In this document: positions 27,212 through 38,204 of the stretch, one piece after another
How positions within the stretch are numbered: the stretch's first letter is position 1
Layout of the letters: every line of letters begins with the position of its first letter
Source: Chryseobacterium sp. StRB126
Lineage (GTDB): Bacteria; Bacteroidota; Bacteroidia; Flavobacteriales; Weeksellaceae
NCBI RefSeq assembly: GCF_000829375.1
Contig: NZ_AP014624.1
Coordinates: 3,906,001 to 3,970,000 of the forward strand
DNA length: 64,000 nt
Direction of reading: 5' to 3'
Notes under the pieces: model-generated
What the model was told of the DNA's origin: nothing
The model's database searches: none
The model's input: the letters and a program-made list of their open reading frames with translations, nothing else
Translations under genes and position numbers: made by a program

Positions 27212-29040
27212 ATGAAAAAAAAACAATTTTACCAGCAACATTCCTTATTAGCATCACTGCTTTTGGACAAGTAGGAATCAGTACTGCAAACCCACACCTC
27301 AGTGCTTCTTTGGAATTGGCTTCCAACAATAAAGCGCTCTACCTGAATAGAGTCGCCAATACTTCTGTAATCAACGATCCGCAATCTGGAATGGTTATAT
27401 ATGACCTGACAGATAAATGTATAAAAGCATACCAGGGTAATCCGGCAGGATGGTCAGGATGTATCATAGGGAACAGCGGACTTACAGGCTCAGTTACCAG
27501 CATTAATTGTGCTGGCGCTTATTTTACACCTAATTTTGCAACAGTGGGTCAAACTTATACAGGAACATTAACGGTTCCTTACACTGGAGGTAATGGCGGA
27601 ATATACCCTGCACAAACCACTACTGTGAACGGGCTCACATTCAACCTTCCTTTAGGTGTTTTTGCCACCGGAGATGGCAATGTGGTTTATAATGTTACCG
27701 GAACTCCCACCACAGCAGGAACCACTACAGTAAATATTACTATTGGAGGACAAAGTTGTTCCGGAGCTAATGCTATATCACTTACAGTGAATCCTGCAAC
27801 AGGCAATCCCGGCGGTGTATTACCCGGAACTATTACATTAGCACAGAACAGCCGTTATTGGGTAGCCTCAGTGTATGATAACGATTATATGCCGTATACC
27901 ACACCAACAGTGCCTGCCAGCACTGCCATCATCAATGCAGATGGTACACCGGATACCTTGGTGGATGTGCAGGGAACTATCTCTACCACAGGTATCACAG
28001 TGTATATTCCTACTACCGTAACAGGAAGTGGAGGGACTGTCGCAGCATGGAGTACCACCACTACCATCCCAGCAAACCTTACACAGGATGGTATAGCTAC
28101 ACAAGTAACATTATCCTGGGCAGCACAAACCCTTACCACTAATGATACGTCTCTTGTGGCGACCATAAAAGCTGTCGGAAATGATCTGCTTGCCAAGAAA
28201 CTGGATATCAATGCAGGGATAGGAAATGATTATCTGGGGCTATTATTAGGAACTTTACAATACCCATACAACGCAGCAGGTACGCTTACCAATTACCAGC
28301 TTCGCGACATACCAGGCATACCGGACAGAATGTTTGGACAGATAGATAATGCCGATAAATATGAGCATAACTTCCTTTATCTTCCGATACAGGCAGAAGA
28401 CGGCAAAATTTGGTTGAACAACAACCTGGGAGCAAACTATACCAATGTGGACTCCCCAATATTTAATCTTACCAAGCAGGCAACGAGCCAAACAGATATC
28501 AATGCGATGGGATCTCTCTTGCAATGGGGTAGAAAAGCGGATGGGCATGAGCTTATAGTAAGAGATCTTAGTATCTCAAGTGATCCGGCTTATAAATATG
28601 GGCCTATAACCGGGCAAGTACCAACCTGGTCACCTAATCAACCTAGCAGGATAAATAATACCAGTAGCTTGGAATGGACATCACTTACGACACCACCTCC
28701 GGGAAACCGATGGCTCGCTTCTTCTCCAAATAACCCATGCCCACAGGGCTTTAAAGTACCAGTAAAAGCAGAATGGCAAGCAGTAATCACTGCTTCTGGC
28801 AGTGGCGGCATCTATGCTACCAACAAAAAACTGAAATTAACTAAGGCCGGAGAAGGTAGTGCTCACAGTGTTAATACTGGTGTATTCAATACTAGTATCG
28901 ATCACTATATGGTAGCAGATGGCTATGTCACTAGTAGTGGCGCTGGTGGTACTTCCTTTATGCAGAATGGTATTGTTTACACCAACACCGGTAATAATAG
29001 CCCTGGTTTTGGCGGCTCTGTACGTTGCATCAAAGAGTAA
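27212..29040 (+). CDS. Secreted FISUMP-domain surface protein, out of frame at an A9 tract after the start
   Basis: The ATG at 27212 is followed by nine A (27215-27223) and reaches a stop after 20 codons. One base out, the sequence reads as a clear signal peptide (TILPATFLISITAFG, then QVGISTANPHLSASLELA) that runs into a 600-residue protein. The earliest start in that frame is a TTG at 27310, inside the mature domain. Features include the motif GMVIYDLTDKCIKAYQ...GWSGCI, an Ig-like repeat (YTGTLTVPYTGGNGG), and a C-terminal FISUMP domain (DGKIWLNNNLGANY, NPCPQGFKVPVKAEWQAV, GSVRCIKE). Function unknown, probably surface-exposed. With seven or ten A it would be translated normally. Confidence 0.75.
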
Positions 29041-29051
29041 TAAGTTTTATA

Positions 29052-29079
29052 AAACCATCTGATCTAAGGCAGATGGTTT
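29052..29079 (+). terminator. Hairpin after the FISUMP gene
   Basis: Perfect 10-bp stem AAACCATCTG (29052-29061) and CAGATGGTTT (29070-29079), loop ATCTAAGG, 12 bp beyond the stop. No long T run follows, so it may only attenuate transcription into the next gene. Confidence 0.55.
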
Positions 29080-29113
29080 CAGTCTCCTTTTAAAAACTAA
29101 ATAATTAAATCTT

Positions 29114-29680
29114 ATGAATAAATATATAACGCTTATACTCATCATCATAGGAAATTTTGTTTCCTCTCAAGTGGGTATAGGGACTCCAACTCCACACCCC
29201 AGCTCCGACCTTGACCTCGGTGCTGTCAACAAGGTACTTTATCTGAATAGAGTATCTAATACCACAGTCATTAACGACCCACAACCTGGTATGTTGGTCT
29301 TTGATACATCCGAACATTGCGTAAAAGCATACCAAGATGATCCTCCAAAGTGGTCCGGATGCTTGGATTCTGTATCCGGTACTGTTTCAGGATTTACTTG
29401 TTCTTCTGCATCATTCAGCCCAGCAACGGCCTCTCAAGGCGCTTCATATACAGGTACACTTACAATACCCTACACTGGCGGTAATGGTGGGACTTACACA
29501 GCACAAAGTTTTACCCAGAATGGATTGACATTTACCCTTACAGCCGGAAACTTCAGCATAGGAACCGGAAACCTGGTATACAACATCAATGGTATTCCCA
29601 CTGCTTCCGGAACCACCTCTGTAAACATAATGACAGGAGGACAAAGCTGCAACGGATTGACGTTGACTGTAAACCCATAA
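29114..29680 (+). CDS. Secreted YDT-motif surface protein
   Basis: 188 residues with signal peptide (MNKYITLILIIIGNFVSS). After QVGIGTPTPHPSSDLDLGAV it has the same arrangement as the upstream gene: LYLNRVSNTTVINDPQPGML, then VFDTSEHCVKAYQDDPPKWSGC. An Ig-like repeat follows (ASYTGTLTIPYTGGNGGTYT), ending GLTLTVNP. It lacks the FISUMP domain, so it looks like a shorter paralogue of the protein at 27212. Surface or extracellular location is inferred. No T9SS domain. Confidence 0.7.
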   Translation: MNKYITLILIIIGNFVSSQVGIGTPTPHPSSDLDLGAVNKVLYLNRVSNTTVINDPQPGMLVFDTSEHCVKAYQDDPPKWSGCLDSVSGTVSGFTCSSASFSPATASQGASYTGTLTIPYTGGNGGTYTAQSFTQNGLTFTLTAGNFSIGTGNLVYNINGIPTASGTTSVNIMTGGQSCNGLTLTVNP

Positions 29681-29759
29681 GAATAACAAACCATCCTTTT
29701 TTGGAAAGGACAATATCAAGAAAGAAAACATTCCATTCATATAAACCTAATTAAAAATC

Positions 29760-30284
29760 ATGAAAAAACTACTTCTACCCATGGCAATTCTACTTGCTGT
29801 AACGGGTACTGTACAATCTCAGATTGCCATAGGAAAATCGACAGTGACCAATACTGCGGTATCCTTGGAGTTTGCAGATACAGAAAATCGGGGATTGATA
29901 CTTCCCTATGTAGAAACGAAAACAGGAATTACAGAGAACGGTACCATCATTTATGATACCACCGATCACAAAGTAAAATACCTGAAGGATTCCGGAACGT
30001 GGACCGACTTAAGTGTTGACAACACCGGAGCTGCTAACATTTTGATCCAAACCAGCAAAACTGAATCCACAACGGCAAAAACAGCTATCGGATCAGCAGC
30101 TGCTACAGACCCCACACCGGGAGTATTGGTTTTAACGGATACCAACAAGGCGATGATATTACCTAAAGTGGTGAGCCCACACCTCAACATCATTAACCCT
30201 GCCCCCGGAATGATGGCTTATGATACCGTGAAGAAACAGATAGCGGTGTACAATGGTACAGTTTGGAGTTTTTGGAAACCTTAA
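29760..30284 (+). CDS. Secreted protein with two YDT motifs
   Basis: 174 residues with signal peptide (MKKLLLPMAILLAVTGTVQS). The mature part has two copies of the motif shared across this cluster: GTIIYDTTDHKVKYLKDSGTW and GMMAYDTVKKQIAVYNGTVW, each after a segment with (G/A)L-I-L-P (RGLILPYVE, KAMILPKVV). It ends SFWKP. The motif is reminiscent of short beta-hairpin tail motifs of surface proteins, but its function is unknown. It lies 80 bp from the preceding gene and 90 bp before the giant gene. Confidence 0.65.
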   Translation: MKKLLLPMAILLAVTGTVQSQIAIGKSTVTNTAVSLEFADTENRGLILPYVETKTGITENGTIIYDTTDHKVKYLKDSGTWTDLSVDNTGAANILIQTSKTESTTAKTAIGSAAATDPTPGVLVLTDTNKAMILPKVVSPHLNIINPAPGMMAYDTVKKQIAVYNGTVWSFWKP

Positions 30285-30373
30285 ACCGATAAAAAATGAA
30301 AGAAATACAGTTTTATTAGTCCTATTCTTTAAAAACACCCTTTGTCGGAAATCCGGCTAAAAACTATAAAGTC

Positions 30374-33300
30374 ATGAAAAAACAAACCGTCCTCTTCTTC
30401 ATATTCCTGATTATGGGTAATATGATGATTCTGGCACAGAACTGCAACATCAATGCAGGAGCCAATGCCGTTATTTGCGGTACCTCAGCCAATCTCTCGG
30501 GAAGCCCCGGCGGAAGTACAGCTGGAAACCCATTATGGACCCTCGTATCTAAACCCTCAGGTGCACCGGATCCGGTTATTGTAACACCCTCAGGTTACAA
30601 TACCAATGTTACAGGAATGACCTATCCTGGAAATTATGTATTCCAGATTGCCCAGACCTGTACAACAGGAACGGCAACCTCACAGGTAACCGTTACGGCT
30701 CCGGGAGCAGTCTCTACTTTTACTGCAGGGCCTGACATCACCAACGTTTCTGCCCTTACAGGGACTGCAACCTTAAACGCAGTAATTCCTGCAGGGTATA
30801 CCGCATCGTGGACTTATTATAACATTTATAATAAAGAATTCTATAATCAGACCACCACTACGAATGCAACCATGTCCAATACGACAACAGCAACCCCTAC
30901 CTTAACCCTAACAAAGAAAGCTAATCATGATATTGACCCAGCCTATCGTGCGGTATTAAGGATAACCTCTATCAACAATCCAAACTGTTGGTACGAAGAT
31001 GATGCTATTGTCAGATTCATTCCTAATCCTCAAATAAGTCTTCCTGCAACTCATAACAGATGTTATCCTTCAACAGATACCAACCGGTATATCAATTTGA
31101 GCGGAACTTCTCCAGTGTTTGCAAGCAATACGGCAAACTCATCGGGAAATCCTGCATTTGGGACCACCGTGACCATTAATGTCATCAGCCAGCCGGCTGG
31201 AGGTAATATTTCATTTTATCAGATAAGGAATGATTCAATGTACTTCAATGGTGTAAATGTTACAGGAAGCTATGTATTCACCATCACTGTCACCAATGCC
31301 AATGGAACATACACTACTCCTCAGATTACCTATAATTACAATGGAACAGATCCTAAATTAGTAAGTTTTATTGATGCTTCCCATCCTGAACAAATGCAAT
31401 CTTACTATGCAAGTGGTAGCGGTGGCGCTGTATACTGCAATATGGCAGGAAAAACAACCCCCATTACCATCTATTTCAAGATTGACCCCTCAGATCCAGC
31501 AACAATTACCTCCACAGTAAGCAATTCAGGAATTGTTCCTCCTGGAGGAAATCCCGCCTTGGTTTTGAACGGAGCTGGAACGATGAACAGGAATGTAGTA
31601 GCAACACCTCCTGCCGGAGGATGGCGAGTGGGAACCTACATCGTTAATCTATCAATCAAAAGTGGTGCCTGCGGTAATAGTCAGGATTATTATATTCATA
31701 TTTCCGATGGCAGCCGTCCAAATGTGACGGTTCCTAATAGTACAATATGTTACACTGGTTCCGGTATTGTGACCGCTACAGTTCCTTTACCTACAGTATA
31801 TCAAGGAGTAGTTAACACCAGTTATCTTCAGGGGTTTCCCGGCAAATATGACTTTACCCTAGTCTCTAAGCCAGCCGGAGCAGCCAATCCTGTTTATGAA
31901 GCCAGTAATCTCAGAACATTTACCAGTACCTCTACCACGATAAGTAATCTGGATAAGCAGGGAGAATATGTCTTCAAAATAAAAGCTGTTCCTAATGCAG
32001 GAGGTGTGGATTCCGGATTCATAAATCAAGAATATGCCTGCTCTGGGACTTCTCCGGAAGGTACATTTTCCATATTCGTATCCCCACAGGTCAATGCCAA
32101 TGCAGGATCCAATCAAACCTTAGGAATAGGGGCAACACAAGCTTCCCTCAACGGAAACAATCCGGGAGTATCATCAACAGGTTCATGGACATTGGTTTCA
32201 AAGCCAGCCGGAGCCTCAGATCCTATGATAGTTAATCCATCCTTATATAACACTAATGTTACAGGACTTAACACCTCCGGAACCTATACTTTCAGATGGA
32301 CTGTTACCACCGGTACTTGCAGCAGCTTCAGTGATCTGACGGTGAATGTTACCGCTCCATCTCCTGGTGGTGTTGCAGCAGCGGTTTGGTACAAAGCAGA
32401 TGCCATTACCTCATCGGATAATACGCCGCTGAACCAATGGACTGACCAAATGGGAACAGGATACAATCTTGTACAGGCTACCACTACCCTACAGCCTACC
32501 TTTTCGAATCAGAATACCCTTGCGAATTTCAATCCAACGGTAACCTTCAATTCAACAGCACATGGAACAGGACAAGGAGGCTTTATGGCTGCAGATCCGG
32601 GAAGTGGAAATGAAATCATAGACCGTACTAAAGGAAGTATTTATATTTCTGGTAAAATGAACACCTTAGGTGCTGCAGGATTAGCAGGTTTTGATCAGAC
32701 TATGGATTATCCTGGTCTGCATATCTCCAATAATGCCACTACAGACAAATTATTGTTCTATACAGCAGGAAGCGGCTATACCACATTATCTACCAATATA
32801 TTTGCTGATAAAAAACCTTTTGTAGCTGGATCTTCATGGTTGAATGCCGCAGGATCTACCGCTTCAAATCCTTTAGCTAAAGTATGGTTAGATGGGAATG
32901 AATCTGTTTATAACAATACGCTTAATAACGTAAATACAGGAAATACAGCCCGTGCTTTTAGAATCGGACGTGATACTAACTGGGGTAGCCATGATGGGCA
33001 GATGAATGAAGCCATTGTATTTGCCACTCCTCTTACAGCAGCAGAAAAAGCTCGTGTAGATTCTTATCTGGCCGTTAAATGGGGAACAACACTATTGAGT
33101 GATTATGTAAATTCCACAAACAATATTGTATGGACTACTTCTCCAACCTATCAAAACAATATCTTCGGTATTGCCAGAGACAATCTTTCAGCTTTATATC
33201 AGAAACAGTCACGAAGTGAAAATTCCAATCAAAAGCTAATCATAGGGGTTGGAAATTCATTAGCCAATACCAATGCAGCTAATACAAACAGCTTGACAGA

Positions 33301-36300
33301 AGGACAATTCCTGATCGCTGGAGATAATGGGCTGAAGCAAGAACTGAAAACATTGTTACCTTATACAGCGGGGACCAATGGAGAAGTGAATTCCCGTTTT
33401 GAATCCATCTGGAAAGTTCAAAATACTGGAAATGTAGGAACTGTAACAATTGCGTGGCCTAAAGGGGTAAAAAACATGTATCTGGTTCAGTCTTCTGATG
33501 CTACCATTGATGCTACTGACAACTTTACATCAATGGCAACGGAGGTTACCGTAAACGGAGTTGTATACAACACAGCTACTGTAACCTTGGCAAATGGACA
33601 ATATTTTACCTTCGCAGGGTATGCTTATGCGCCAGGGGGAGTATTCTCTGCTGCTTGGTACCGTGCAGATGCTGCTTCAAATCTATTCTCAGATGCAGGT
33701 ACTACTGTAGCCGTGGATAATTCAACTGTTCAGCAGTGGAATGAATTCAACAACAAACCTTTCTCTCTTCTACAGTCAACAGCAGGTTATCGTCCGAAGT
33801 TTTCCAATGCCGCAACATTAGCCAACTTCAACCCAACTGTAATCTATGATGGAACCCAAAAGTGGTTACAATATGCTCCAGCAGATGCACAAGGTTATAT
33901 GTTGAACAGAATCAAAGGAGCTTTATTTTCTGCTGGAAATACAACCAGCGCAACATCTTCTTTATTTGGTTTTGGAACAGCCGGATCCGGTAATGCAATG
34001 GACGATCCAGGTTTGTACAGTTTTACAGGAAATAAATTTTTATTCTATCCTGTAATAGGTGAATATACTCCTCAAAGTACTTATACAATCAATGGTTCTT
34101 ACATCGGTGGGGGTACTTGGGAAAATGGTGCAGGAACAAGTGGAAATAATGCTGTTAATATCACATTAAACGGTTTTCATCAGACTTATAATACCAATAT
34201 TTCGAATGTAAATACTGCTGTCACTCGTAATGCCCTAATGGTTGGAAAAGCGGATGCAGGGGCACAATTAGTTGGACAACAAAATGAAATGATCGTTTTT
34301 GCTGATAAACTAACCGATGAAGAAGTAAATAGAGTAGAATCTTATCTTGCTATTAAATATGGACAAACGCTGAACAAAGAACAAAATAGAAATTATTTGA
34401 GTTCTACAGGTACAGTAGTTTGGGATGGATTAGCAAGCAACTATTACAACAATGTCCTTGGTATTGCAAGGGATAATACTTCTGCTCTGCACCAAAAGCA
34501 ATCACAAAGTGTGAATGATGGCCAAAAGCTAATCATTGGTGCTGGAAATTCATTGGCAGAGACCAACGCTGCCAACACCAACTCCCTAACAGACGGACAA
34601 TTCCTTATCACAGGAGACAATGGTCTTCAACAAATCCTGAACACGCCATTAGTATACACAGCAGGAATGAATGGAGAAACCAATCATCGCTTTGAAGCGA
34701 TCTGGAAGGTTCAGAATACCAATGCTGTAGGAACTGTGACAGTGGCATGGCCTAAAGGGGTTAAAAACCTGTATCTGGTACAGTCTTCCAGTTCTGTTTT
34801 TGATGCAACGTCTACTTTCACCCCAATGACCACGGAAACAACCGTAAATGGTGTAGTATACAACACAGCCAATGTAACATTAGCTAATGGGCAATATTTT
34901 ACCTTTGCAGGATATTTATACGCTCCTGGAGGGGTTTCCGGAACAGATTTCTGGATCAGATCTGATGATGCAGGAAATATTGCAACCGCATGGAAAGATA
35001 ATTCCATCAACGCTAATGATATTCCTGCTGTAGGAACATGGGCTCTTTCTTCAGCTGACAAAGCTCATAACTTCCATCCGTATACTACAGGATACAGCGC
35101 TTCGAAATTATTCTATAATAATGCTTCAGTAATGAACCCTACCAATGGAGAGCTGCCTAATATTTCTCATTCCATTTTCTCCGCAGTAAGACCTACTACG
35201 GCAGGAACCGGACGTATTACAGGAATTGATGATGATGCAACCTATGCTTCTGAACCTGCAACCTCAATTGCCAATGGAAAGCCAAGACATTATGAATATT
35301 ATAATCTTATCACCTCTACAGATTTCTCTACAGATTTCAATATAGGTGCATCCAATGTGTTCTCGACAATAGCAAATAATTCTGTTGCTAACGGAGGAAC
35401 ATCTACTTTCTCGGGTGGAGAAAAAAGATTAGGATTGAATGGTGCTTATGAAACAACTACCTTCAACAACACCAATAAATTCCAGATTTATGGTCGTAAC
35501 CTAAGGGTAGGGCAAGCCGGATGGGATGCTGCCGGTGCTTTCCCTGGTGACATCATGGAAGTTATTTGGTATAAACGTACCTTAACAACCAATGAACAGT
35601 CAAGAATCAATACTTACCTTGCTGTAAAGAACGGGGTTACCCTAAGTGAAAATTATCTTTCCACAGACAGCAATGTGATTTGGGACAGAACCAACAATAC
35701 CGGATACAATAACAATATCTTCGGTATTGCAAAAGATGAGGTCACTGTATTGAACCAAAAACAGTCAGCAAGTGTCAACAGTGGTCAGAAGCTTGTGATC
35801 TCTACAACAGGACTTGCCGAGAGTAATGCAGCCAACAATACTGAGTTACCAAGCAACCAGCAGTTCTTAATGGTTGGAGACAATAATCTGAAACAAGGAC
35901 TGAAAATGCCTTTAGCTTATACGAGCGGAACTAACGGTGAAACGAATTTCCGTTTTGAAGCAATTTGGAAAGCCCAGAATACAAAAAATGTTGGACAAGT
36001 AACAGTTGCCTGGCCAAAAGGAGTTAAAAACCTGTACCTGGTACAATCTCCGGATGAGATGTTTGATACAACAGATAGCTTTACCCCAATGGCAACGGAA
36101 GTTACCATCAATGGAGTGATCTACAACACAGCCAATGTAACCTTAAGTAATGGACAGTTCTTTACTTTTGCAGGTTTCGGACGTGCTCCAGGAGGGGTTG
36201 TGAATAATCTTTCCTATTGGTATCGAGCTGATAAAGATGCCGTTAACACAGGAGATGGAACAGATATTACAGCATGGACGGATCAGTTCTCAGGAACTAC

Positions 36301-37855
36301 TTCAGCACAGCTGGGAACCAATGCCCTTCCAAAATTCAAGGTGGGTGCTGCCAATTATTTCAACTTCAACCCAGGGGTTAACTTTACGGCAGGAACACAA
36401 ACTCTTGGAAATATCAATGTAAGAACATTCTCTGAGGATTCTTATGATGTATTTACATTTACCAAAGAAGGAATGACCAGTGGTGGTGCTCATCCGAGTA
36501 TCTTCAGATCTCTTGTGGATAATGCATTGCTTACCGGAGATCTACGCAGATGGGATGGTTTGGGTATCGTAATGGATAACAGAATAGAGCGATTTTCCAA
36601 TATAGGAGGTAATACTGACTATTATGGAACTCCTGCTGGAGCATTCTCCACCACTATTCCGAGCATTATGTATCATACGTTTACAGCACTTACTACAACT
36701 AAGGCTCTTAACGGAGGTGCAAATTTTGCTACAACCAACCACACCGGAACGGGGGTAAGAAATCTGAATGGAGGGCACTTATTCGGTGATTCCCAATTTG
36801 GAGGTAATGGTAGTGATAACCTTGGATTCATAGGTAATTTAGGAGAAACTATTATCTACGGCTCAGGGAATCTTACTACTGCTGAACGAAGAAGAGTGGA
36901 TTCTTATCTTGCCATCAAATATGGTATTACGCTGGGGCAGGTAAATACAGACCACTATCTGAATACAGATGGAAATACAGTATGGAACGGAGCCACTAAT
37001 ACTACATTCAACAATAATATCTTTGGAGTTACCAGAGATGATATTGAAGCCTTTGAACAGAAAGTTTCAAAAAGTGTCAATGCAGGGACAATTCTTACTG
37101 TTGCCACAATCAGTGATTTTGCATCTCCGAACCAACTTTCCACACGAACAGGATTTGTAAATGACAAAACCTACTTCCTGATGGGAGATAACAATGTTAC
37201 AGCAACACCGCTTGTAAACACTACGATTGCCGGAAATATAATGAACAGAATCCAGAGAACATGGTTGTCTCAACGTTCAAATACTCCGGGAGCTTTATAC
37301 TTTGAGGCTGATCTCTCAGCTTATGGAGCAACTTTCTCCTCAGGAAATAATATTCAGATGATTGTAGCAGATGATGCTGCTTTTACCACGAACGTAAAAA
37401 CAATTGCAGGAATATTTACAGGCGGAAGATGGGTATTCATGAATGATTTTAATGCAGATAATGCTTTAAGATACATCACGTTTGCAGAAGGAAAAACCTA
37501 TTGTTATAAACCTGGGGCTATTGCTACAGCCGGTAATCCTGAATTGCCTACAAAAGTGGGAATTACTTCTCTTGGAAGAGCCGGAGCTGGAAGTGCAGAC
37601 AACTGGCCAATGGTAAGAAAAGGAGGATGGTTAGCAATGGAAGCGAAAACCAAAGGATTTGTACCAAACAGGGTTAAGTTCAATGCATCTAATCAACCTG
37701 TTGCTGCTGATGGGGTAACTCCTGTCATTACAGCTCCTGTGGAAGGTATGATGGTATATGATACCACCAACAAATGTATGAAGGTATACACTCTTAAAGA
37801 AGGTGACTCATCCATGACTTGGCATTGTATATCCACACAGACATGCCCTGATTAA
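30374..37855 (+). CDS. Giant modular secreted surface protein (2493 residues)
   Basis: Signal peptide (MKKQTVLFFIFLIMGNMMILA), then Ig/PKD-like domains (LVSKPSGAPDPVIVTPSGYN near 55; LVSKPAGASDPMIVNPSLYN near 610). Four modules of about 430 residues follow, starting near 667, 1093, 1523 and 1948. Each has a LamG-like part (WYRADAAS, AEKARVDSYLAVKWG) and a second part (NIFGIARDNLSALYQKQS, GQKLIIG, GDNGLKQ, WPKGVKNLYLVQS, NGQYFTFAGY). The last 40 residues carry GMMVYDTTNKCMKVYT, the motif of the neighbouring genes. No T9SS sorting domain is present, which is unusual for such a cargo. Adhesin-like; ligand unknown. Confidence 0.85.
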   Translation: MKKQTVLFFIFLIMGNMMILAQNCNINAGANAVICGTSANLSGSPGGSTAGNPLWTLVSKPSGAPDPVIVTPSGYNTNVTGMTYPGNYVFQIAQTCTTGTATSQVTVTAPGAVSTFTAGPDITNVSALTGTATLNAVIPAGYTASWTYYNIYNKEFYNQTTTTNATMSNTTTATPTLTLTKKANHDIDPAYRAVLRITSINNPNCWYEDDAIVRFIPNPQISLPATHNRCYPSTDTNRYINLSGTSPVFASNTANSSGNPAFGTTVTINVISQPAGGNISFYQIRNDSMYFNGVNVTGSYVFTITVTNANGTYTTPQITYNYNGTDPKLVSFIDASHPEQMQSYYASGSGGAVYCNMAGKTTPITIYFKIDPSDPATITSTVSNSGIVPPGGNPALVLNGAGTMNRNVVATPPAGGWRVGTYIVNLSIKSGACGNSQDYYIHISDGSRPNVTVPNSTICYTGSGIVTATVPLPTVYQGVVNTSYLQGFPGKYDFTLVSKPAGAANPVYEASNLRTFTSTSTTISNLDKQGEYVFKIKAVPNAGGVDSGFINQEYACSGTSPEGTFSIFVSPQVNANAGSNQTLGIGATQASLNGNNPGVSSTGSWTLVSKPAGASDPMIVNPSLYNTNVTGLNTSGTYTFRWTVTTGTCSSFSDLTVNVTAPSPGGVAAAVWYKADAITSSDNTPLNQWTDQMGTGYNLVQATTTLQPTFSNQNTLANFNPTVTFNSTAHGTGQGGFMAADPGSGNEIIDRTKGSIYISGKMNTLGAAGLAGFDQTMDYPGLHISNNATTDKLLFYTAGSGYTTLSTNIFADKKPFVAGSSWLNAAGSTASNPLAKVWLDGNESVYNNTLNNVNTGNTARAFRIGRDTNWGSHDGQMNEAIVFATPLTAAEKARVDSYLAVKWGTTLLSDYVNSTNNIVWTTSPTYQNNIFGIARDNLSALYQKQSRSENSNQKLIIGVGNSLANTNAANTNSLTEGQFLIAGDNGLKQELKTLLPYTAGTNGEVNSRFESIWKVQNTGNVGTVTIAWPKGVKNMYLVQSSDATIDATDNFTSMATEVTVNGVVYNTATVTLANGQYFTFAGYAYAPGGVFSAAWYRADAASNLFSDAGTTVAVDNSTVQQWNEFNNKPFSLLQSTAGYRPKFSNAATLANFNPTVIYDGTQKWLQYAPADAQGYMLNRIKGALFSAGNTTSATSSLFGFGTAGSGNAMDDPGLYSFTGNKFLFYPVIGEYTPQSTYTINGSYIGGGTWENGAGTSGNNAVNITLNGFHQTYNTNISNVNTAVTRNALMVGKADAGAQLVGQQNEMIVFADKLTDEEVNRVESYLAIKYGQTLNKEQNRNYLSSTGTVVWDGLASNYYNNVLGIARDNTSALHQKQSQSVNDGQKLIIGAGNSLAETNAANTNSLTDGQFLITGDNGLQQILNTPLVYTAGMNGETNHRFEAIWKVQNTNAVGTVTVAWPKGVKNLYLVQSSSSVFDATSTFTPMTTETTVNGVVYNTANVTLANGQYFTFAGYLYAPGGVSGTDFWIRSDDAGNIATAWKDNSINANDIPAVGTWALSSADKAHNFHPYTTGYSASKLFYNNASVMNPTNGELPNISHSIFSAVRPTTAGTGRITGIDDDATYASEPATSIANGKPRHYEYYNLITSTDFSTDFNIGASNVFSTIANNSVANGGTSTFSGGEKRLGLNGAYETTTFNNTNKFQIYGRNLRVGQAGWDAAGAFPGDIMEVIWYKRTLTTNEQSRINTYLAVKNGVTLSENYLSTDSNVIWDRTNNTGYNNNIFGIAKDEVTVLNQKQSASVNSGQKLVISTTGLAESNAANNTELPSNQQFLMVGDNNLKQGLKMPLAYTSGTNGETNFRFEAIWKAQNTKNVGQVTVAWPKGVKNLYLVQSPDEMFDTTDSFTPMATEVTINGVIYNTANVTLSNGQFFTFAGFGRAPGGVVNNLSYWYRADKDAVNTGDGTDITAWTDQFSGTTSAQLGTNALPKFKVGAANYFNFNPGVNFTAGTQTLGNINVRTFSEDSYDVFTFTKEGMTSGGAHPSIFRSLVDNALLTGDLRRWDGLGIVMDNRIERFSNIGGNTDYYGTPAGAFSTTIPSIMYHTFTALTTTKALNGGANFATTNHTGTGVRNLNGGHLFGDSQFGGNGSDNLGFIGNLGETIIYGSGNLTTAERRRVDSYLAIKYGITLGQVNTDHYLNTDGNTVWNGATNTTFNNNIFGVTRDDIEAFEQKVSKSVNAGTILTVATISDFASPNQLSTRTGFVNDKTYFLMGDNNVTATPLVNTTIAGNIMNRIQRTWLSQRSNTPGALYFEADLSAYGATFSSGNNIQMIVADDAAFTTNVKTIAGIFTGGRWVFMNDFNADNALRYITFAEGKTYCYKPGAIATAGNPELPTKVGITSLGRAGAGSADNWPMVRKGGWLAMEAKTKGFVPNRVKFNASNQPVAADGVTPVITAPVEGMMVYDTTNKCMKVYTLKEGDSSMTWHCISTQTCPD

Positions 37856-37873
37856 AAATCAAGTTAGTTTATT

Positions 37874-37932
37874 AATTGATAGATTCTTAGCTCCGAAAAG
37901 TATGATACGGAACGGAGCTAAGTCTATCAATT
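37874..37932 (+). terminator. Long hairpin after the giant gene
   Basis: AATTGATAGATTCTTAGCTCCG pairs with CGGAGCTAAGTCTATCAATT apart from a small internal bulge. The stem begins 19 bp after the stop codon. Confidence 0.7.
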
Positions 37933-38204
37933 TAAAAACAATGGATTACAACATTCTATGGGATGAATTAAATAATTAAACACTATAAGCAATACTATGA
38001 CACAACATACGCGGCTATACATAACCTAGCCCTGTGTCTACTTACAACACTTAAGCACTGACAACTAGATAATGATAAAAAATGGTAGTAAATACCATGT
38101 CAACAATATTTTAATTGGAAGGCATTTACAGCATCAATATCATTCAGACATTGATTTACAGCACCGTGATGCCCTTCTCTCCCTTTTTAAAAGAAATAAG
38201 GCTT

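Noticed and set aside
38115..38204. N-terminal extension of the first HTH protein
   Set aside because: The leader is atypical, and the ATG at 38205 gives the usual start MNSNFRNIHIGKL.
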